A DNA stretch of 64,000 bases, taken from contig CM059971.1 of assembly GCA_030490835.1 (NCBI GenBank), positions 27,273,817-27,337,816 of the forward strand, given 5' to 3'. The DNA is from Annona cherimola (Eukaryota; Streptophyta; Magnoliopsida; Magnoliales; Annonaceae). Every line of letters starts with the position of its first letter. Position 1 is the stretch's first letter. The position numbers and the translations under genes are program-made. Below are positions 20,801-33,850 of this stretch, piece by piece. The notes beneath the pieces were generated by a model. That model did not search any database and was not told where the DNA came from. It was given only the letters and a program-made list of their open reading frames with translations.

Positions 20801-23555
20801 TTCAAATAGCCATATAAAATAATTTTTAATAGAATTAATTCATCACATATACTGTAAAATATCTCAAAAAATGTTTCTAATGGTTCAGATTATTCTTTTT
20901 ACATATATATTTTCCCGTAATTATTTTTTTGTGTTTTCTCTTATAATACATATTTACCACTCTATATTATGTGTAAAAATCGTTATATCTAAAAATCTAT
21001 AAGTCTGATCAATCTAAAATTTTGCAGTCAAGCTAATCATATAATTATCTTGTTATTTTACGGTCACATTTCTCTGATTATGCTCAGAAGTGCGTTTATT
21101 TCGTCATATATCATTTCTTACCCTTTATTTGGTACTTCTCATTTAAATAAGTAAAATATCGACATTAAACATTTCAATAATACTTTTGTGACTAATTAAC
21201 ATACTAGAAATGTTGTGAATGGTTTAGATCTATGAAATAACTTGCGTATAATATACAATGAATGAGATTAACAAATAAAATGGACGCAGCTTACCTTCAA
21301 AAATTCTTTCTTCTTACTTCGACTGTCTCCTGCGTGACTTTCAGATAGCGCAAACACATTGCACCTTTTATACTAATCCATCTGCTAAACGACTGGGATT
21401 AATTGCCATCAATTTGAAATGAACGTGTATGGCCCATTAATCCCATCCGTTTCCATCCGATTCTTAGAGACGGATGGACGATGGCTGTTACATACTGTCT
21501 TCTACAAGGGATGAAAAAGAGTGGTAAAATGTATTGAAAAGCAAAACATGGGAGCTGCATGGAGCTGGTGGGGAGATATTACCAGCTCTTAGCTTGAGTT
21601 ATTAGCGTCTGCCTGCGCATCTAAAGCGCTGCTTCACATTTTGTTCTGTGTATCCAAAGGATCATGAATTTGAGCAGCAAGAATTAATGCAGAAGTGGAT
21701 CGCACCTGGTTTTGTTCGAGGCAAAGATGAAGAGCAGATTGAAGATACAGGGGCCAGATATTTCAATGATTTGGTACGGAGGTCCTTCTTTCAATACTCC
21801 ATATCTAACAAGCGCTACATGATGCACGATCTCTTCCACGATCTAGCACAGTCTATTCCAGGTAGCGAATGTTTTAATGCTAGTGATTCTAAGCAGCGAA
21901 AAGATATTCCTAAAAAGGCTCAACATTTATCATTGAAATCATATCTTATTAGTTACGTAAATGTTGAGAGCATTTATGAATTGAGAGGCATGCGGACATT
22001 ATTAGTTATAGGAAACTTGAAGTGGACAAATGAAATGTTCAATAGCTTGAAAGTCCTCCGAGTGCTAGACTTATGCATGCTAGACTTATGCATATCTGAT
22101 GTGCCTGATTCCATTGGTAGCTTGCGGCATGTAAGGAACCGCTCCATTAAAGAGTTGCCAAAATCAATTTGCAACATTTACAATTTGCAAATATTGATAC
22201 TCGACGACTGCTGTGATCTTGTCAAGTTACCAAATGGGACAAGTAAGTTGAGTAATCTGCGACATCTTCAATTGGATTATTGTGATGGTCTTGAATCCAT
22301 GCCACCAGGGATTGGGCGACTAACTTCCCTACAGACGTTATCAGCATTCGTTGTTGGTAGAGGAGAGGAAAGAGGTATAGAGGGGTTGAAGAATCTCAAA
22401 GATCTTCGTGGGGCACTTACCATTGCAAAATTGGAGCACGTGCAAAATGCAGAGGCAGCTCACCAGGCCAATTTAGGGAGCAAGTCGTACATTAATGGGT
22501 TGACTTTGAAGTGGAGCGACCGTGAGGCAGTTAGCTCAATAGATGAAAGGCTTGAAGAGAAGGTGGCAGAAGGGCTCTAGCCTCATCCAAACGTCGAAAA
22601 GCTATACTTCCAAGGCTACATGGGCACTCATTTTCCAAGTTGGATGATGAAAAGTGGGGTGGATAAGCTTCTTGCCAACCTTACGCGTGTCGACTTTCGT
22701 CGATGTAGAAGATGCAGCATCCTTCCCCCTCTTGGGCAGTTACCTTCCCTTGTTCGACTCTCCATCAACGCAATGGATGAACTGAAACACATTGCTGAAG
22801 GTCAGTTCTTTCGCCTCCAGCGCTTAAACATTCGCAATTGCCCGCAGCTCACCTCCCTTTCACGTTTCCCATCCTTGGAACGATTAGATCTTGAAAATTT
22901 GGATAATTTAAAGGATTGGTGTGATGCTGGTGAAGAAGAGTTCGAAAACCTCTGTAAACTACGAGTCTACAATTGCCCAAATCTGACGAAATGGCCCACC
23001 AAGCTTTCTGCACTTTCAGAGCTAAAGGTTTTAAGGTGTTCGGGATTCAATTCATTTCCGCTTATTCCATCCCTCGGGAGCTTAACAATTGAGGGAAGCA
23101 ACGAAAACTTATTGAACTCTGTCTCTTCCCTTACATCCCTTTCGCACCTTTGTTTATCTGAATTAAAATTAACAGCAATGCTTGGAGGGATCCTTAAAGC
23201 ACTATTCCAGTTGAAAAGGCTAGACATTTTCTCTTGTGAGCAGCTGGAAACATTTCTAGATATGGATGATGTTCTGCCGAATTTAACTAATCTCAGCTTC
23301 TATTTATGCTATGATCTCAAATCACTTCCAAAGGGGTTGCACGCTTTAACCTCCCTTCAACGGTTGGAAATTAGTCACTGTGAAGTCCAAGCCATGCCAG
23401 AGGAAGGGCTTCCCACCGGACTGCAGACCTTATATATTGTGGGTTGCCCAACGTTACAGGAAAGGTGCCACAAAGACACGGGTGAAGATTGGCCCAAGAT
23501 ATCACATATCTATTACCTGGATGTAGACTTAACTCGACATTCTGACTTGGACTGA
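17867..23555 (+). pseudogene. CC-NB-ARC-LRR (CNL) resistance gene, disrupted
   Basis: Starts MAEVILSPLLEVIFGNLAST, the usual start of the Rx-type coiled-coil domain (residues 1-150; LEDAEDIQSESKAVKDWLEK). The NB-ARC domain follows with P-loop GMGGQGKTT (about residue 210), RNBS-A-like LRAWVCVSEDFD, kinase-2 VLDDVWNEN, GSQIVVTTRS, a GLPLA-type block, and after the insert HLKRCFTFCSVYPKDHEF and the MHDLFHDLA motif. LRRs then run to the stop at 23553-23555. A solo LTR (19046-21492) splits the coding region; without it and one target-site copy the frame is continuous, 1078 codons before the stop, a normal CNL size, with no frameshift. Four premature stops are present: TAG 19004-19006, TAA 21525-21527, TAG 21603-21605 and TAG 22578-22580. 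Proteins of this class sit in the cytoplasm and trigger defence when a pathogen effector is sensed. This copy cannot make a full protein, though a truncated CC-NB product of 379 residues could come from 17867-19006. Confidence 0.93.
19046..21492 (-). mobile_element. Solo LTR (gypsy-type) inserted in the CNL gene, 2.4 kb
   Basis: Begins TGTAACACCCC and ends GGCTGTTACA, and is flanked by the 5-bp duplication TACTG (19041-19045 and 21493-21497). The interrupted NB-ARC reading is in frame across the excised element, which fixes the borders to the base. No gag, pol, primer site or second LTR is present, so it is a solo LTR left by LTR-LTR recombination. Read on the minus strand it ends GGGGTGTTACA, like the solo LTR at 48807-50570 (GGGGCGTTACA), and carries a similar CTTACT...CTCAC...CAGTGG block, so it probably lies in reverse orientation. 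A GC-rich island with the palindrome CGACCGGTCGGTCG lies near 20345. Confidence 0.9.
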
Positions 23556-25425
23556 TTTTGTTTGATGCTTACGGCTTTGGTGCCAGGTTTATGTTCTTTA
23601 CATCTGATACCAACTTTTGCTTTATTCCCTTCTTCACCAGAGCATGATTTTGGTGCAATATTAAATGGCATTATGGCAGTAGCTCTCTTTACTCTGGCTT
23701 TCGGGAAAAAATCTTTGATATAATTTAGTAGATGTGACTTCTCAATTTGTTATTTGTTAATATTTTTACAGCAATAAAAATGCAACCTTTTCTGCTTACA
23801 ACATTGCACAGAAAAATCTATAAATTTTTTTGCTTAAACTTTATGTCAAAAAATTTTGTAAAAAATGAAGAAAATTTTTTGAAGAAAAAAAATTTGGAAA
23901 AAAGATTAAAATGATTAAAATGCTCCCATGTTTAAAAATAAAAATGACTATATAATCTTTATGTCAAAAATTTTCTTAAAAATGGAGAAAACCTTTTGAA
24001 GAAAAATTTTGAAAAAGAACTAAAATGATTGAAATGCTCCTATATTAAAAATAGAAATGTGTATATATATATATATATCCAAAAATGATAAAATTTAATT
24101 TATAGGTCAAATACACCTGGATTAGTAATCTTATCAAAATCAAAAAATAAAAAAGTCCCAAGTTTACTAGTTCTAATTGCCTTAAAAACACTAGTCACAT
24201 GGAATCGAGGATCCTTTAGAATGGAATTTTTTTGATGTGTAATGAATTATCCGAACCACTTATTGATTATTTTTCGTTAAAATCATTGTATGAAAAAACT
24301 AAATGCATTGGATGTAATAATCATTCAAAAATAAGACTTAAACTATTAAATGCACCTCTTATAATATTAATAATTTATTTTCCAAATTAAAACCATCTTA
24401 ATAAATTTAATTCTTAAAAATTATATAAATAATTAAAATTTTATATTATGGTATTAAATTTGAAATGAAATAAATTAACAATTTTGGATATTAACAATAT
24501 AGTATATATGATATATTTTTTAAGGAGTGTCAATAAGAAATTGTTTCCTCTTACTTTTAACGACACTTTATATACAATTGTCTTTCTTATCAATTTCCAC
24601 CAATTTCTTTTCCAACTAATCATGAACTTAGGACATTGGTTTATGCAGCAATTCCAATAAGATTTTGAAGAGGCAGGAGAAGTCCTATTTTTGCCAGGTG
24701 AGAGGGCCATCATCAGAAGCTCGAAATCTTGGGCACTTGATACTTTTCAAAGGTCAGACTTAAATCATTAAATGCAGCGATTTATGCACTGATTTCAATG
24801 AGATCGTGGATGCATATGAAAAAGGCGAGAAGCTCTATCTACATGGCGAGAGGACCATCATCAAATGCTCTACATCACATACATTCTGTGTCATTTATGT
24901 TTACTAAGTAACATTCTATCATAATCAATCCAATTTTCTTTGATTCATGAATTTTTGAAATGCTATAAATAGAGCAAAAGTATTCTTTTGGGTTTTAGAT
25001 TAGCCAAACTGACTTTGGTTGCTTCTACTAAATGTCTGAATTTACAAGAGGTTAAGAGGAGGAGAGGTCTCAAACATGGTTGTGTATCGGAGATTAAGAT
25101 TGATGTAGGATGTCATGTTACATAGTATATTAGGATGTAGTTGAAGGGTAGTTAATTGAGTTAATTCAAGAATTTCTAGAAATCTTGGAAAATTAGGCTA
25201 ATTTAGCACTAGTAAAAATTGGAAATAACTGTTAAATACTCACAATGGTGAACCAATAATTGCATGATCCAAGTTCCGGTTTGCATTGTAGCTAAGTTAT
25301 CTCTCTCATGTCACTTTGATAGAGCAATCCTAGTTAACTATTTTGATTAACATTAATCACTTTGACGGATAGAAATAGCATAGTAAGTAGAGTACTTCCA
25401 AGGAATGACTAGTTGTACTCTATGT
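23556..25425. other. AT-rich downstream region of CNL pseudogene
   Basis: Likely 3' untranslated sequence followed by spacer. It contains an imperfect tandem duplication of about 110-120 bp (about 23837-23955 and 23958-24063, beginning CTTTATGTCAAAAA and ending near AAATGCTCC). A looser pair at about 24641-24720 and 24784-24870 shares GAGAGGGCCATCATCA / GCGAGAGGACCATCATCA. A (TA)n run lies at about 24060-24079. No coding sequence recognised. Confidence 0.5.
23837..24063. repeat. Imperfect tandem duplication, two copies of about 115 bp
   Basis: Both halves contain TTTATGTCAAAAA, an ATGGAGAAA/ATGAAGAAA word, TTTTGAAGAAAAA and AAAATGATT(A/G)AAATGCTCC in the same order. Divergence looks like 10-15 percent by eye. 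Confidence 0.6.
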
Positions 25426-25433
25426 ATTTAATG

Positions 25434-26950
25434 TAGGGGTGCAACTTGGGTTGGGTAGGTCCGGGTATGGTTGGAACCTACCCTTACCCATTTTGTAAAT
25501 ATCTCTACCCTACCTTATTTTAGACCGGGTCGGTTCAGAGCCTACCCTGCCCAATTTTTTTAAAAGCGGGTCGGTTCCGATTCGGGTCCAAAATCGGTTC
25601 CTAAAGAAGATCTATAAGAAAGTGCAACCTGTGTAAAAGAATTCAATTTATATATACTAAAACATGAAATCTATTTAAAAAGTGCAATGTGTACGTAATG
25701 AAATCTGTTAAAGAAGAATCAAATAGCATAAAAATGAAAAGCAGATTGGATTTTTTTTTTCTAATTGGATTGGATTTCTTAACATGTGCTTCGTCAGATG
25801 GAATTTTCAAAACAGTTGCATGCCAAAAATAGAGCCACCATGAAAGTTGATGGAAATCCACCATCCGCAAAAGCCAAAACGTGCCCAAATCTAACATCGG
25901 TTCCATTGTGCCAAGCTGTACCAATTTCCCCAATCAATTTGTCCAGCCAGCCATGACATGCCAACTCCACAGATCCCTCCATCATCAATAACAAAGGTGC
26001 AATCGATCCAACCTCCCACCGGCAAGCCTGCCCCACGCCACACACCTCTGCAGTTGTAAATCCCACCCTTCCCGACGCAGCGAGAAACGCAGGGCAGCGC
26101 CGCAGCAGGAAAAGCAATCGCAGAGCAGGAAAAAAAGAGAGAGGGCTCCTTGCCAGCGGGCGACACACCCAAATGGAGAATCTACCCGCATTCTCCCCCA
26201 CCCACCTTGCCGTCTTCCTCCTCCTCCCCCTCGCCGCCGTCTTGCCCCTTGTGCCAGCGCCTAGATGGAAAGCAGACGAAAATGGGGAAGAGAAAGAAAA
26301 GCAATGCGAGGATGGAAAGCAGAGATGAAGAAGGAGAGCACCTGAAATTTGTGATTTTCCTGAGCAGTAGTGACAACGAAGAAGCGAACAAGGATTTGAG
26401 CCTGGAGATCCGAGATCGTCGAGAGAGCCTGGCCTCCGGTGAATCGGTGACGATCAGATGCTGCCCTGCCTCCGATTTCTAGTTCCTTTTTCTCTCGAAA
26501 GGCCCGGCGCAAGCAGAGCTTGATGGATTCCGATGAAGACGCTATGGTGGACACCGGAACCAAAGATGGAGCTTCGCAATCGCACGGGCTGCTGCGGCAC
26601 TACCTCTTCTCCGAGAAGACTTCTCACGGGCATGCGCAGGCTGCAGGCAGGGAGCCAGAGACTTGACAATCCACAGCGGCAAGGGCAGGCGTGAGGAGAG
26701 GCGAGTCGCGACAGGCGAGGCGAGGCGACAGATAATAATATATATTTATATTTATTATAATATTACTGTATAAAAATCGGTTCAGTTCCGGGTACCCGTG
26801 ACCTGGAACCGACCCTACCCGAATTCTCCATGGGTATTTTTTACCCGGAACCGAACCGACCCTATGGGTAACCATGTGGGAACCGAACCTACCCTATTTA
26901 GGGTACCCATCGGGTCGACCCGTGGGTACCCGACCCAAGTTGCACCCCTA
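25434..26950. mobile_element. Non-autonomous hAT transposon, 1.5 kb
   Basis: Terminal inverted repeats begin TAGGGGTGCAACTTGGGT on the left and, as reverse complement, on the right end (26950). They are flanked by a perfect 8-bp duplication ATTTAATG (25426-25433 and 26951-26958). The 8-bp TSD and the (C/T)AGGGGTG start are hAT-superfamily hallmarks. Subterminal regions are full of short GGGTCGG/GGGTACC-type words in both orientations, the usual clustered subterminal motifs. No hAT transposase is encoded. The interior holds a GC-rich, gene-like block (26130-26670). Confidence 0.88.
26130..26670 (+). pseudogene. Gene-like GC-rich cargo inside the hAT element
   Basis: Sharp shift from AT-rich flanks to GC-rich sequence. 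A purine-rich leader and then a plus-strand frame (26281-26482) starting MGKRKKSNARMESRDEEGE are open. Further on, another frame reads RKARRKQSLMDSDEDAMVDT into an acidic stretch with a stop near 26667. Overlapping minus-strand frames are also open, so the coding strand is uncertain. I do not recognise the protein. Likely a captured piece of a host gene's first exon, with frames since broken. Confidence 0.35.
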
Positions 26951-26958
26951 ATTTAATG

Positions 26959-29900
26959 GCTACATGTTACCTTTATATGAATTCTAGAGCATAGCATTCT
27001 AGTTCCTTTTGTAAGTTGAATGGTTACGAGATATTTTTCACCTTGAATTTAGTACTAACTTTTTACCATCTACCAGAAAAATTTATTGTCAGTTCGCTCT
27101 ATTTTTTTGGGGTGGGAAAAAATTCACTTAGATAAATTCCTTTCTTATCTACATTAGAAATTTAGTTCAATTATTCTTTTAGGAGTAATTTTGGTTTTGA
27201 TTTCATCTTGGTCTTTTAGATGAGATGTGTAGAAATGTCACTCGAAATATGTTCTAGTTTCTTCTTATCTTAAACTATACTAAATTCGATCAACTCAAAT
27301 AAGCATTGCTTATCATTACTTATAGATATTTGCAGGATGCTTTTATGGTCTCTCTTACTGATGACGAAAAGTACATGTGGAAGAACCTCTCCGTGGAGGA
27401 GATCTAGAAACTAGCACACAAAAATGCAAAAGATTACTCTTATTTTCTTAGTCTTTGATTATATTGGTGGGTAAATTGGAATTATCTTTATATTCTGTTG
27501 CATGCGAATGATACATGCATGATTAATCTTCCAAGCTTACTTTAGACTCTTCTATTGAGGTTGCACTTTGGAACCACTTTGTTTATATTTTGTGCATTGT
27601 TTATCGTTTATGCCCCTTTCTAGCTTCTATTTCATTCATCTTTCATGATTTATAGAATGAGTAGTCTATTTCTGAATGAGGCTACTATTATAACTCATAA
27701 TTGGTGCTTTTTTGAATGTCTTTAATATCTCTTGAGCATCTGCTTAGCCTTCACCTATTGGTTATTGCTTTTAAAGCATATTTTTATAATAAATCCTAGT
27801 TTTAGCAAAGAAAAAGATTAAAAATATTAAGAAATAATGCCCATTCATCTTTGTGTATATAACTTTAACTTCATGTCATTAACCTAATGTCCAAAGAATT
27901 TTCTATATGAATTCATTTCTTTTAGGAGTCTAAAAATAATAGAAAAATAATTGGGGAAAAGGGTTTCAATGTTTCAAAAGAGGTTTGGCCATATTTGGCA
28001 CTGATTTGATATGAGAACTTGCTGTCTTGTTTGTGTTTCTGTCTAGTTAAAACTATTTTGAAGAATGAATTTATGCCAATTAGAGTATGATCTAAAATGT
28101 AGAATTTCTTTTCCTCTATAAGTTAAGTAATATCCCTTACTTAACCTTCCTTGAACTAAAAGTAAGAATTTATAGCAAAAAGAATGAGAGATTTGTAAAA
28201 ATAAGTTGTTATTTTGTTCACTCAAAATTACCCTTTCTACTTATGTCTTATGCACTGAAAGCTATCCTTCCTGCTACCATGTTACAAAAAGATCATATCG
28301 TGTTCTAGCTAGTGAACCAAAATCCATATTAAAAGGAAATACTATAACTTTTTATTCATATACCTAAATGTGGCACAACTCCCAACTCCTCTTTAGGATA
28401 GTTTCATCATGTCCTTTTTAGTTATTATGTAACACAACGACCATTTCAAGGACTAGATATTTTGAGGTGGACCACTGCGCAGATGACAGGAGCAAGGCAT
28501 AAATGCTGTACTTGTCGCCTGACACCCTTCAAAGAAGGTGCAAGATAGAAGCATAACAATTAGTTTTAAATTAACTTCTGGATCTTTTGAAGTGAAAGCA
28601 CAAGCTTTTACAAATGTTACATTTGTTTCCTAATTGAATATTTATCTTTTAGTAATATGTTTTGAGCCTAATGAAAACTTGTTATAAAGTATGCTAATGA
28701 AATCTAGGTAAATAAGATCAGAATAAATCAATTGTAATTTGAGTAAACATAGCTTACCTAAAAAATGTCAGTGAACCAGGTAATTAGTTAAATAAGGTGT
28801 GGTTCAATTTTTCTTTTTTAGTACATTTTGAATTGGATTTGAAATCTATCCGTAGGCAATTGGCTGATTAGGATGTGGTTTTTTTTTTGTCAATTTTCCC
28901 CTAAAACCTGAATGTTTTCCTTTTTAGCACATTTTGAATTACATTTGAAATCAGTCTAATATGGTTCAGTTTTAAAGGAATCAGCAAATTCTTTGACTTC
29001 CAGAATAAAAAATTCATGTTTTAATTTTATTCGTATAATTGTGTTTATTTATTCACTTGAATATTCCACTTACATTAAAATTTTTCCTATCTTAGTTCCT
29101 TCTACACATGGTCAAAGTGGTAAAAATGTGTCACTTTTAATAATGTAATAATAAATGCTTCACTTTATCTAACAAAGTATTTATTTATGTTCTTGCCCTA
29201 ATGAAATTTAGTTATCTAGTTTAATTGAGGTTTGGAGCGTATTTGGCTTCAGTTCACTACTGAAGATCGTAGGTGAAATCAATTTTCTATGAGTTCAAGT
29301 GATTAGATTTACAACATGAATGGTTGCCTAATAGTTCTCGTGGGTGTATGATTGATGATTACATGGGGTTTATAGAAAATAACAAATGCATATTCTTGAT
29401 GAGCTTGGGCCTGTGCAATTACATGTTGTCCCATGATTCAGCTCATTTCCATATCTTTTCCTAGTAAAGACAATCTTTGTCAGCTGATAATATGTGCTAC
29501 TGATTAGGCAATTTTTAAATATTATTTCATCAATTATTTGTTTGGTAAATATAGATATTTTGTAATGTACAACAGCTATTTGCAGAGAAAATTTGTAGTT
29601 TTTCAGCATTACATTCATCCATTACTTCTATTCTATGGTTGGCACTAATGATGAGGTTCACTCATGTTTTAATAACATAATAACATGGTTCAGTATAATT
29701 GTGACTAGAGAAAGGGGTGAGAATCACGATGTCCACAACTTCAAATAAGATTTTGATACCTTTCATACCACACATGCTTTTTATGTGAAACTGAAAAATT
29801 GTTCTTTGAGTGTGTTGAGCAACGTAATGCAATCAATGCCATTAATTACTTGATCCTGACTAGTTTAAAAAGGCTTTGATGATGATTTAGTGGTTTATTG

Positions 29901-32810
29901 TTGGTAATGAAATTATTAATAATAGTTTATCAGTAAAAAAGTAATGAGCAACAATGTTGCCTATTTTACCTTTTATGTTACCTTGTATGTTTCTCACTAA
30001 TGAAAAAAAGCAATATACTATCTATACAACAAGATGTCATGTTTATTTACTTAAATATGCTTATCTATGTAAATAGTAAATCATTTATAGAAGAATCCAC
30101 TTACAAACGTAAACAATTTTTCATGAGAGCTCTTTACATTGTATGTAAGTTCAATTTCAATTTGATTTTTGCATGTCGTTAGATTTCTTCTCTGTTTGTA
30201 TGAGGCTTGCTTGAGAATGTGGATGTGTCAGTTAGGATTGTGTATCATGCTCAATTCTTCCTGAGCTTTGACAATAATGTGGAACAACCATTCTACCAAT
30301 ATGGTATAAATATGTAACAAGCTTAAATTATTGTTGGCAAATCTAGATTCCCTAACATGTTTGGTCAATTTGATTTAATGGTTATAGCATGGTATAATGT
30401 TGGAAATTGATTATGCTGAATAAGCTAGAATTATAAACTTTCTCACATTAGTGCATATTTGGTTATGTATAGAAATTTTTTGGATCAAAATTTTTCAATT
30501 TAAAACTTTTCACTCTACATAACTACTGTATTTTTTCTAACCATTTTCACATTTTTCTCTACAATTATCATATTTTTCAATCATTTTTATACTATTACGC
30601 TAATGACTAGTCTATTTATTTTAAATTTATTATTTTTCCTGGATTCTAGGTCTGGCCCAACAATTAAAAATTTTTCTTAGTGCTAGGCCTTAATATAACT
30701 TGAGGTTGGTTTGCTAGATGTTAAAAATTTACATTCAAATTATATATAATTTAAAAGCGCTAAAAATTTATTTAAATGTGAATTTTTAGCTATAATATAA
30801 TAATTGTGGAAGAGCATTTTGTTCATTTCATAATGGTGCTAATGACTCTTTATTGGATCCCTAATAGTGAGGATTTAAGTTAAATATGGGCAATACGAGT
30901 AGGTATTTAATAAATTTTTAAAAATTCTAAATATAAGTGAAATTAAAGATAAAATTCATGAACATATTTAAAATTTGCCATAATAATAATAATCATAAAC
31001 TTTATCCAGTGAGACCCACTTGCAAGCATAAAATTATTTTTAAAAAATCATAAGAGCATGGGATGATGTGCTTTCTTCGAATGCATAGGTCGCACGCTAT
31101 TCATGATGATATAGGCTTAGAGCATAGTTAAAAATGAGATTTTAACACAAGCTTTAAACTAACATGGAAGGTGAGGGAAGAGGGTTTTTTTTAAGAGAAA
31201 TTTCGAAAGAGGGATGTGATTGTATGCGGTTGGAATTGTGGGAGATAGAAACTTTTGATATTTGGTTTTCTTCATAAAATCCATTCGTGAATGTGTCATT
31301 AACATAAGAGGAAATGAAAATGAGTTTCTATTAGATGGATTGACTTATTCCAATCCATAGAAAGTGATGCTTATTATTTAAATTAGGCTTAGTATTGAAA
31401 TTTATATAGGCCTAACATTGCTTATTTTTCCGCAAGTGTATAGGTCACACAAGTAATATAGATAGAAGAATAGATATAGATAGAAGAATAGAGTTATCAT
31501 TTTCACAGAGACTTAAATGCTAAATATTCACTAATTGCTAAATACTAAAAATTATAATTTAATTAGATGAATAAAATTAAGATTGTAAAGTAAAATAGGA
31601 AAGATGAAAGAGAAGATTGAGAAAAGATAAAGTTAGTGTGAATGAGAATAAACTAAACGAGAAACTCTTACCGATGGATAAGTCTAGGGTTAAACTTCAC
31701 TCGCTTATCACCATGGCTTTATTATATTTCTTTGATTTATTTCATTAATATAAATTATTAGTCTAAGGAAATTTTATTTACATTCCTCTCTCGATGGCTG
31801 CATAAATCTAAATTGTTAATTTTAACTTCCAATATAAATCATGAAAATATAAAATAAAAATCAACATTAATTATATCTCTAATATTGACTACACATGGCC
31901 AATAGGTATTTCTTTCCATATTAGCAGGTGTCACACATCCCATGAGATAAAAAAAACCGCAAGATTATGCATAGATCATGCGTTACTTAACATTTTTGTC
32001 CAATTTCATGTTATCTTTTTCAAGCATCACATAAAATTTCCAAATAAATCTGGAAGGTGGAAAATCCCATAGAAGGATTAATATTAACAATATAAAGTTA
32101 AAGGTAAACTATAATTTAATCATAGTTCAAAAACAAGATCCATTGTAACCCTAGAATGAGGCTTTAGCCACACATTACATTGAACACAAAGCTAAAATAA
32201 AACTAAAAATAATATCTATGTCAAATAAATAGAAATCAAAAATAAAAGTGAAAAAAATAATCTACTCTTTCAATGTTGATCTCCCTTTCAAAACTTGAAA
32301 TCTCTTCCCGGATGCACGCGTTCACCTTTCTCTTTCCTTTTCGTCTCTCTTCAAGTGCACGACTACCTCTGTTATTTATAAGGAGTCCCAACCCAAGGGA
32401 AGCACTTCCCTTGAGAAAAAAAAGGAAGCTGGGCATTATGGTAATTTTACAGCGAGAGTATACTTGTTTAAAAACGTGAGTATGTTTGGTTTTTTGGTAA
32501 AATTTGTTATATATATACAAAATCTCAATCTATTCCATTTATTTGCTAGATCAAGTATTAAAATGTATGTAAACTTAATTTTTCATTATTTGGCAATATC
32601 TAAAAATATTTGTGTACAAAAAATTATTTTTTAATAAGATTTCATTATAATTGTTAAAGTTGGAAAATATAATTTTTATTAGGAGTTATTTTATATTATT
32701 TAAAGTTAATGTAATTAAGGTACTCTCAAAAATAACAAATTCTTTTATTTTTTTCGAAATTTGGAAAATTTTTAAATAATTTTTTATTTTCTGAATATAA
32801 TCAGATCTAA
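26959..32810. other. Long AT-rich region without recognisable genes
   Basis: No supported ORF; open frames here are short and low-complexity. Minor structure: a 31-bp repeat with ACATTTTGAATT at about 28816 and 28922, and a 17-18 bp tandem pair (ATATAGATAGAAGAATAG) at about 31450-31490 next to a CGCAAGTGTATAGGTCACAC block that resembles a widespread plant LTR segment. The exon-like segment at 27337-27455 is listed separately. Confidence 0.45.
27337..27455 (+). pseudogene. Exon-like fragment
   Basis: An apparent acceptor (GATATTTGCAG ending at 27336) precedes a reading DAFMVSLTDDEKYMWKNLS then VEEI, a TAG stop and KLAHKNAKDYSYFL. Composition is protein-like, but no family is recognised and the stop breaks it. 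Perhaps the remnant of an old gene. Low confidence. Confidence 0.2.
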
Positions 32811-33850
32811 CGGCATCTAACAGCATCTAACCGCATCTAACAGCATCTAACAGCATTTAACGACATCTAACAGCATCTAACCACATCAAACCGCATCTAA
32901 TTTTTGTAATTAATGAATTAATTCTAATTTAACACCTGTAATATGATCCTAGGCCCCTTATAACGTCATTTAGACTTTAATTACGGAATTTGAAACCCAT
33001 TTAATATGATCTAATGAAATCAGCATAATCTAACAGCATTTAACGGCATCAAACAGCATCTAAGGGCATCTAACGACATCTAACGGCATCTAACGACATC
33101 TAACAGCATCTAACGGCATCTAACGACATCTAACAGCATCTAACCACATCTAACCACATTTAATTTTTGTAATTAATGAATTAATCATAATTTAACACCC
33201 ACAATATGATCCTAGGCCCCTTATAATGTCATTTAAACCTTAATTAAGGAATTTGAAACCCATTTAATATGATTTAATGAAATCAACATAATCTAACTGC
33301 GTCTAATCGGATCTAACGACATCTAACAGCATCTAACAGCATCTAACAGCATCTAACCGCATCTAACCGCATCTAATTTTTGTAATTAATGAATTAATCC
33401 TAATTTAACACCTATAATATGATCCTAGGCCCCTTATAACGTCATTTAGACCTTAATTCCGGAATTTGAAACCCATTTAATATGATTTAATGAAATCAGC
33501 ATAATCTAACAGTGTCTAATCGGATCTAACCGCATCTAACAGCATCTAACAGCATCTAACGGCATCTAACAGCATCTAACAGAATCTAATGACATCTAAC
33601 AGCATCTAACCGCATCTAATTTTTGTAATTAATGAATTAATCGTAATTTAACACCTGCAATATGATCCTAGGACGTCATTTAGACTTTATTTACGGAATT
33701 TGAAACCCATATAATATGATTTAATGAAATCAAACTTAATCTAACAGCGTCTAATCGTATCTAACGGCATCTAACGGAATCTAACACCATCTAACAGCAT
33801 CTAACAGCATCTAACGACATCTAACAGCATCTAATCGCATCTAATTTTTG
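32811..33850. repeat. Higher-order tandem repeat built from a GCATCTAACN decamer
   Basis: Five blocks of the 10-bp unit GCATCTAAC plus one variable base (A, C or G) lie at about 32811-32897, 33020-33162, 33290-33376, 33505-33620 and 33745-33845. They are separated by four copies of a roughly 115-130 bp spacer that starts TTTTTGTAATTAATGAATTA, contains ATGATCCTAGG and ends ATGAAATCA. The result is a higher-order repeat of about 220-260 bp. The decamer is not the plant telomere repeat (TTTAGGG). A small degenerate block recurs at 36303-36350. Confidence 0.85.

Noticed and set aside
26182..26391. Overlapping minus-strand ORFs inside the hAT element
   Set aside because: Several frames on both strands are open in the same GC-rich block; none has a recognisable domain, so only one cargo entry is reported.
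32811..33850. Interstitial telomere repeat or CRISPR-like array
   Set aside because: The unit is GCATCTAACN, not TTTAGGG; and repeat-spacer regularity here is a higher-order satellite with near-identical spacers in a plant genome, not a CRISPR array.
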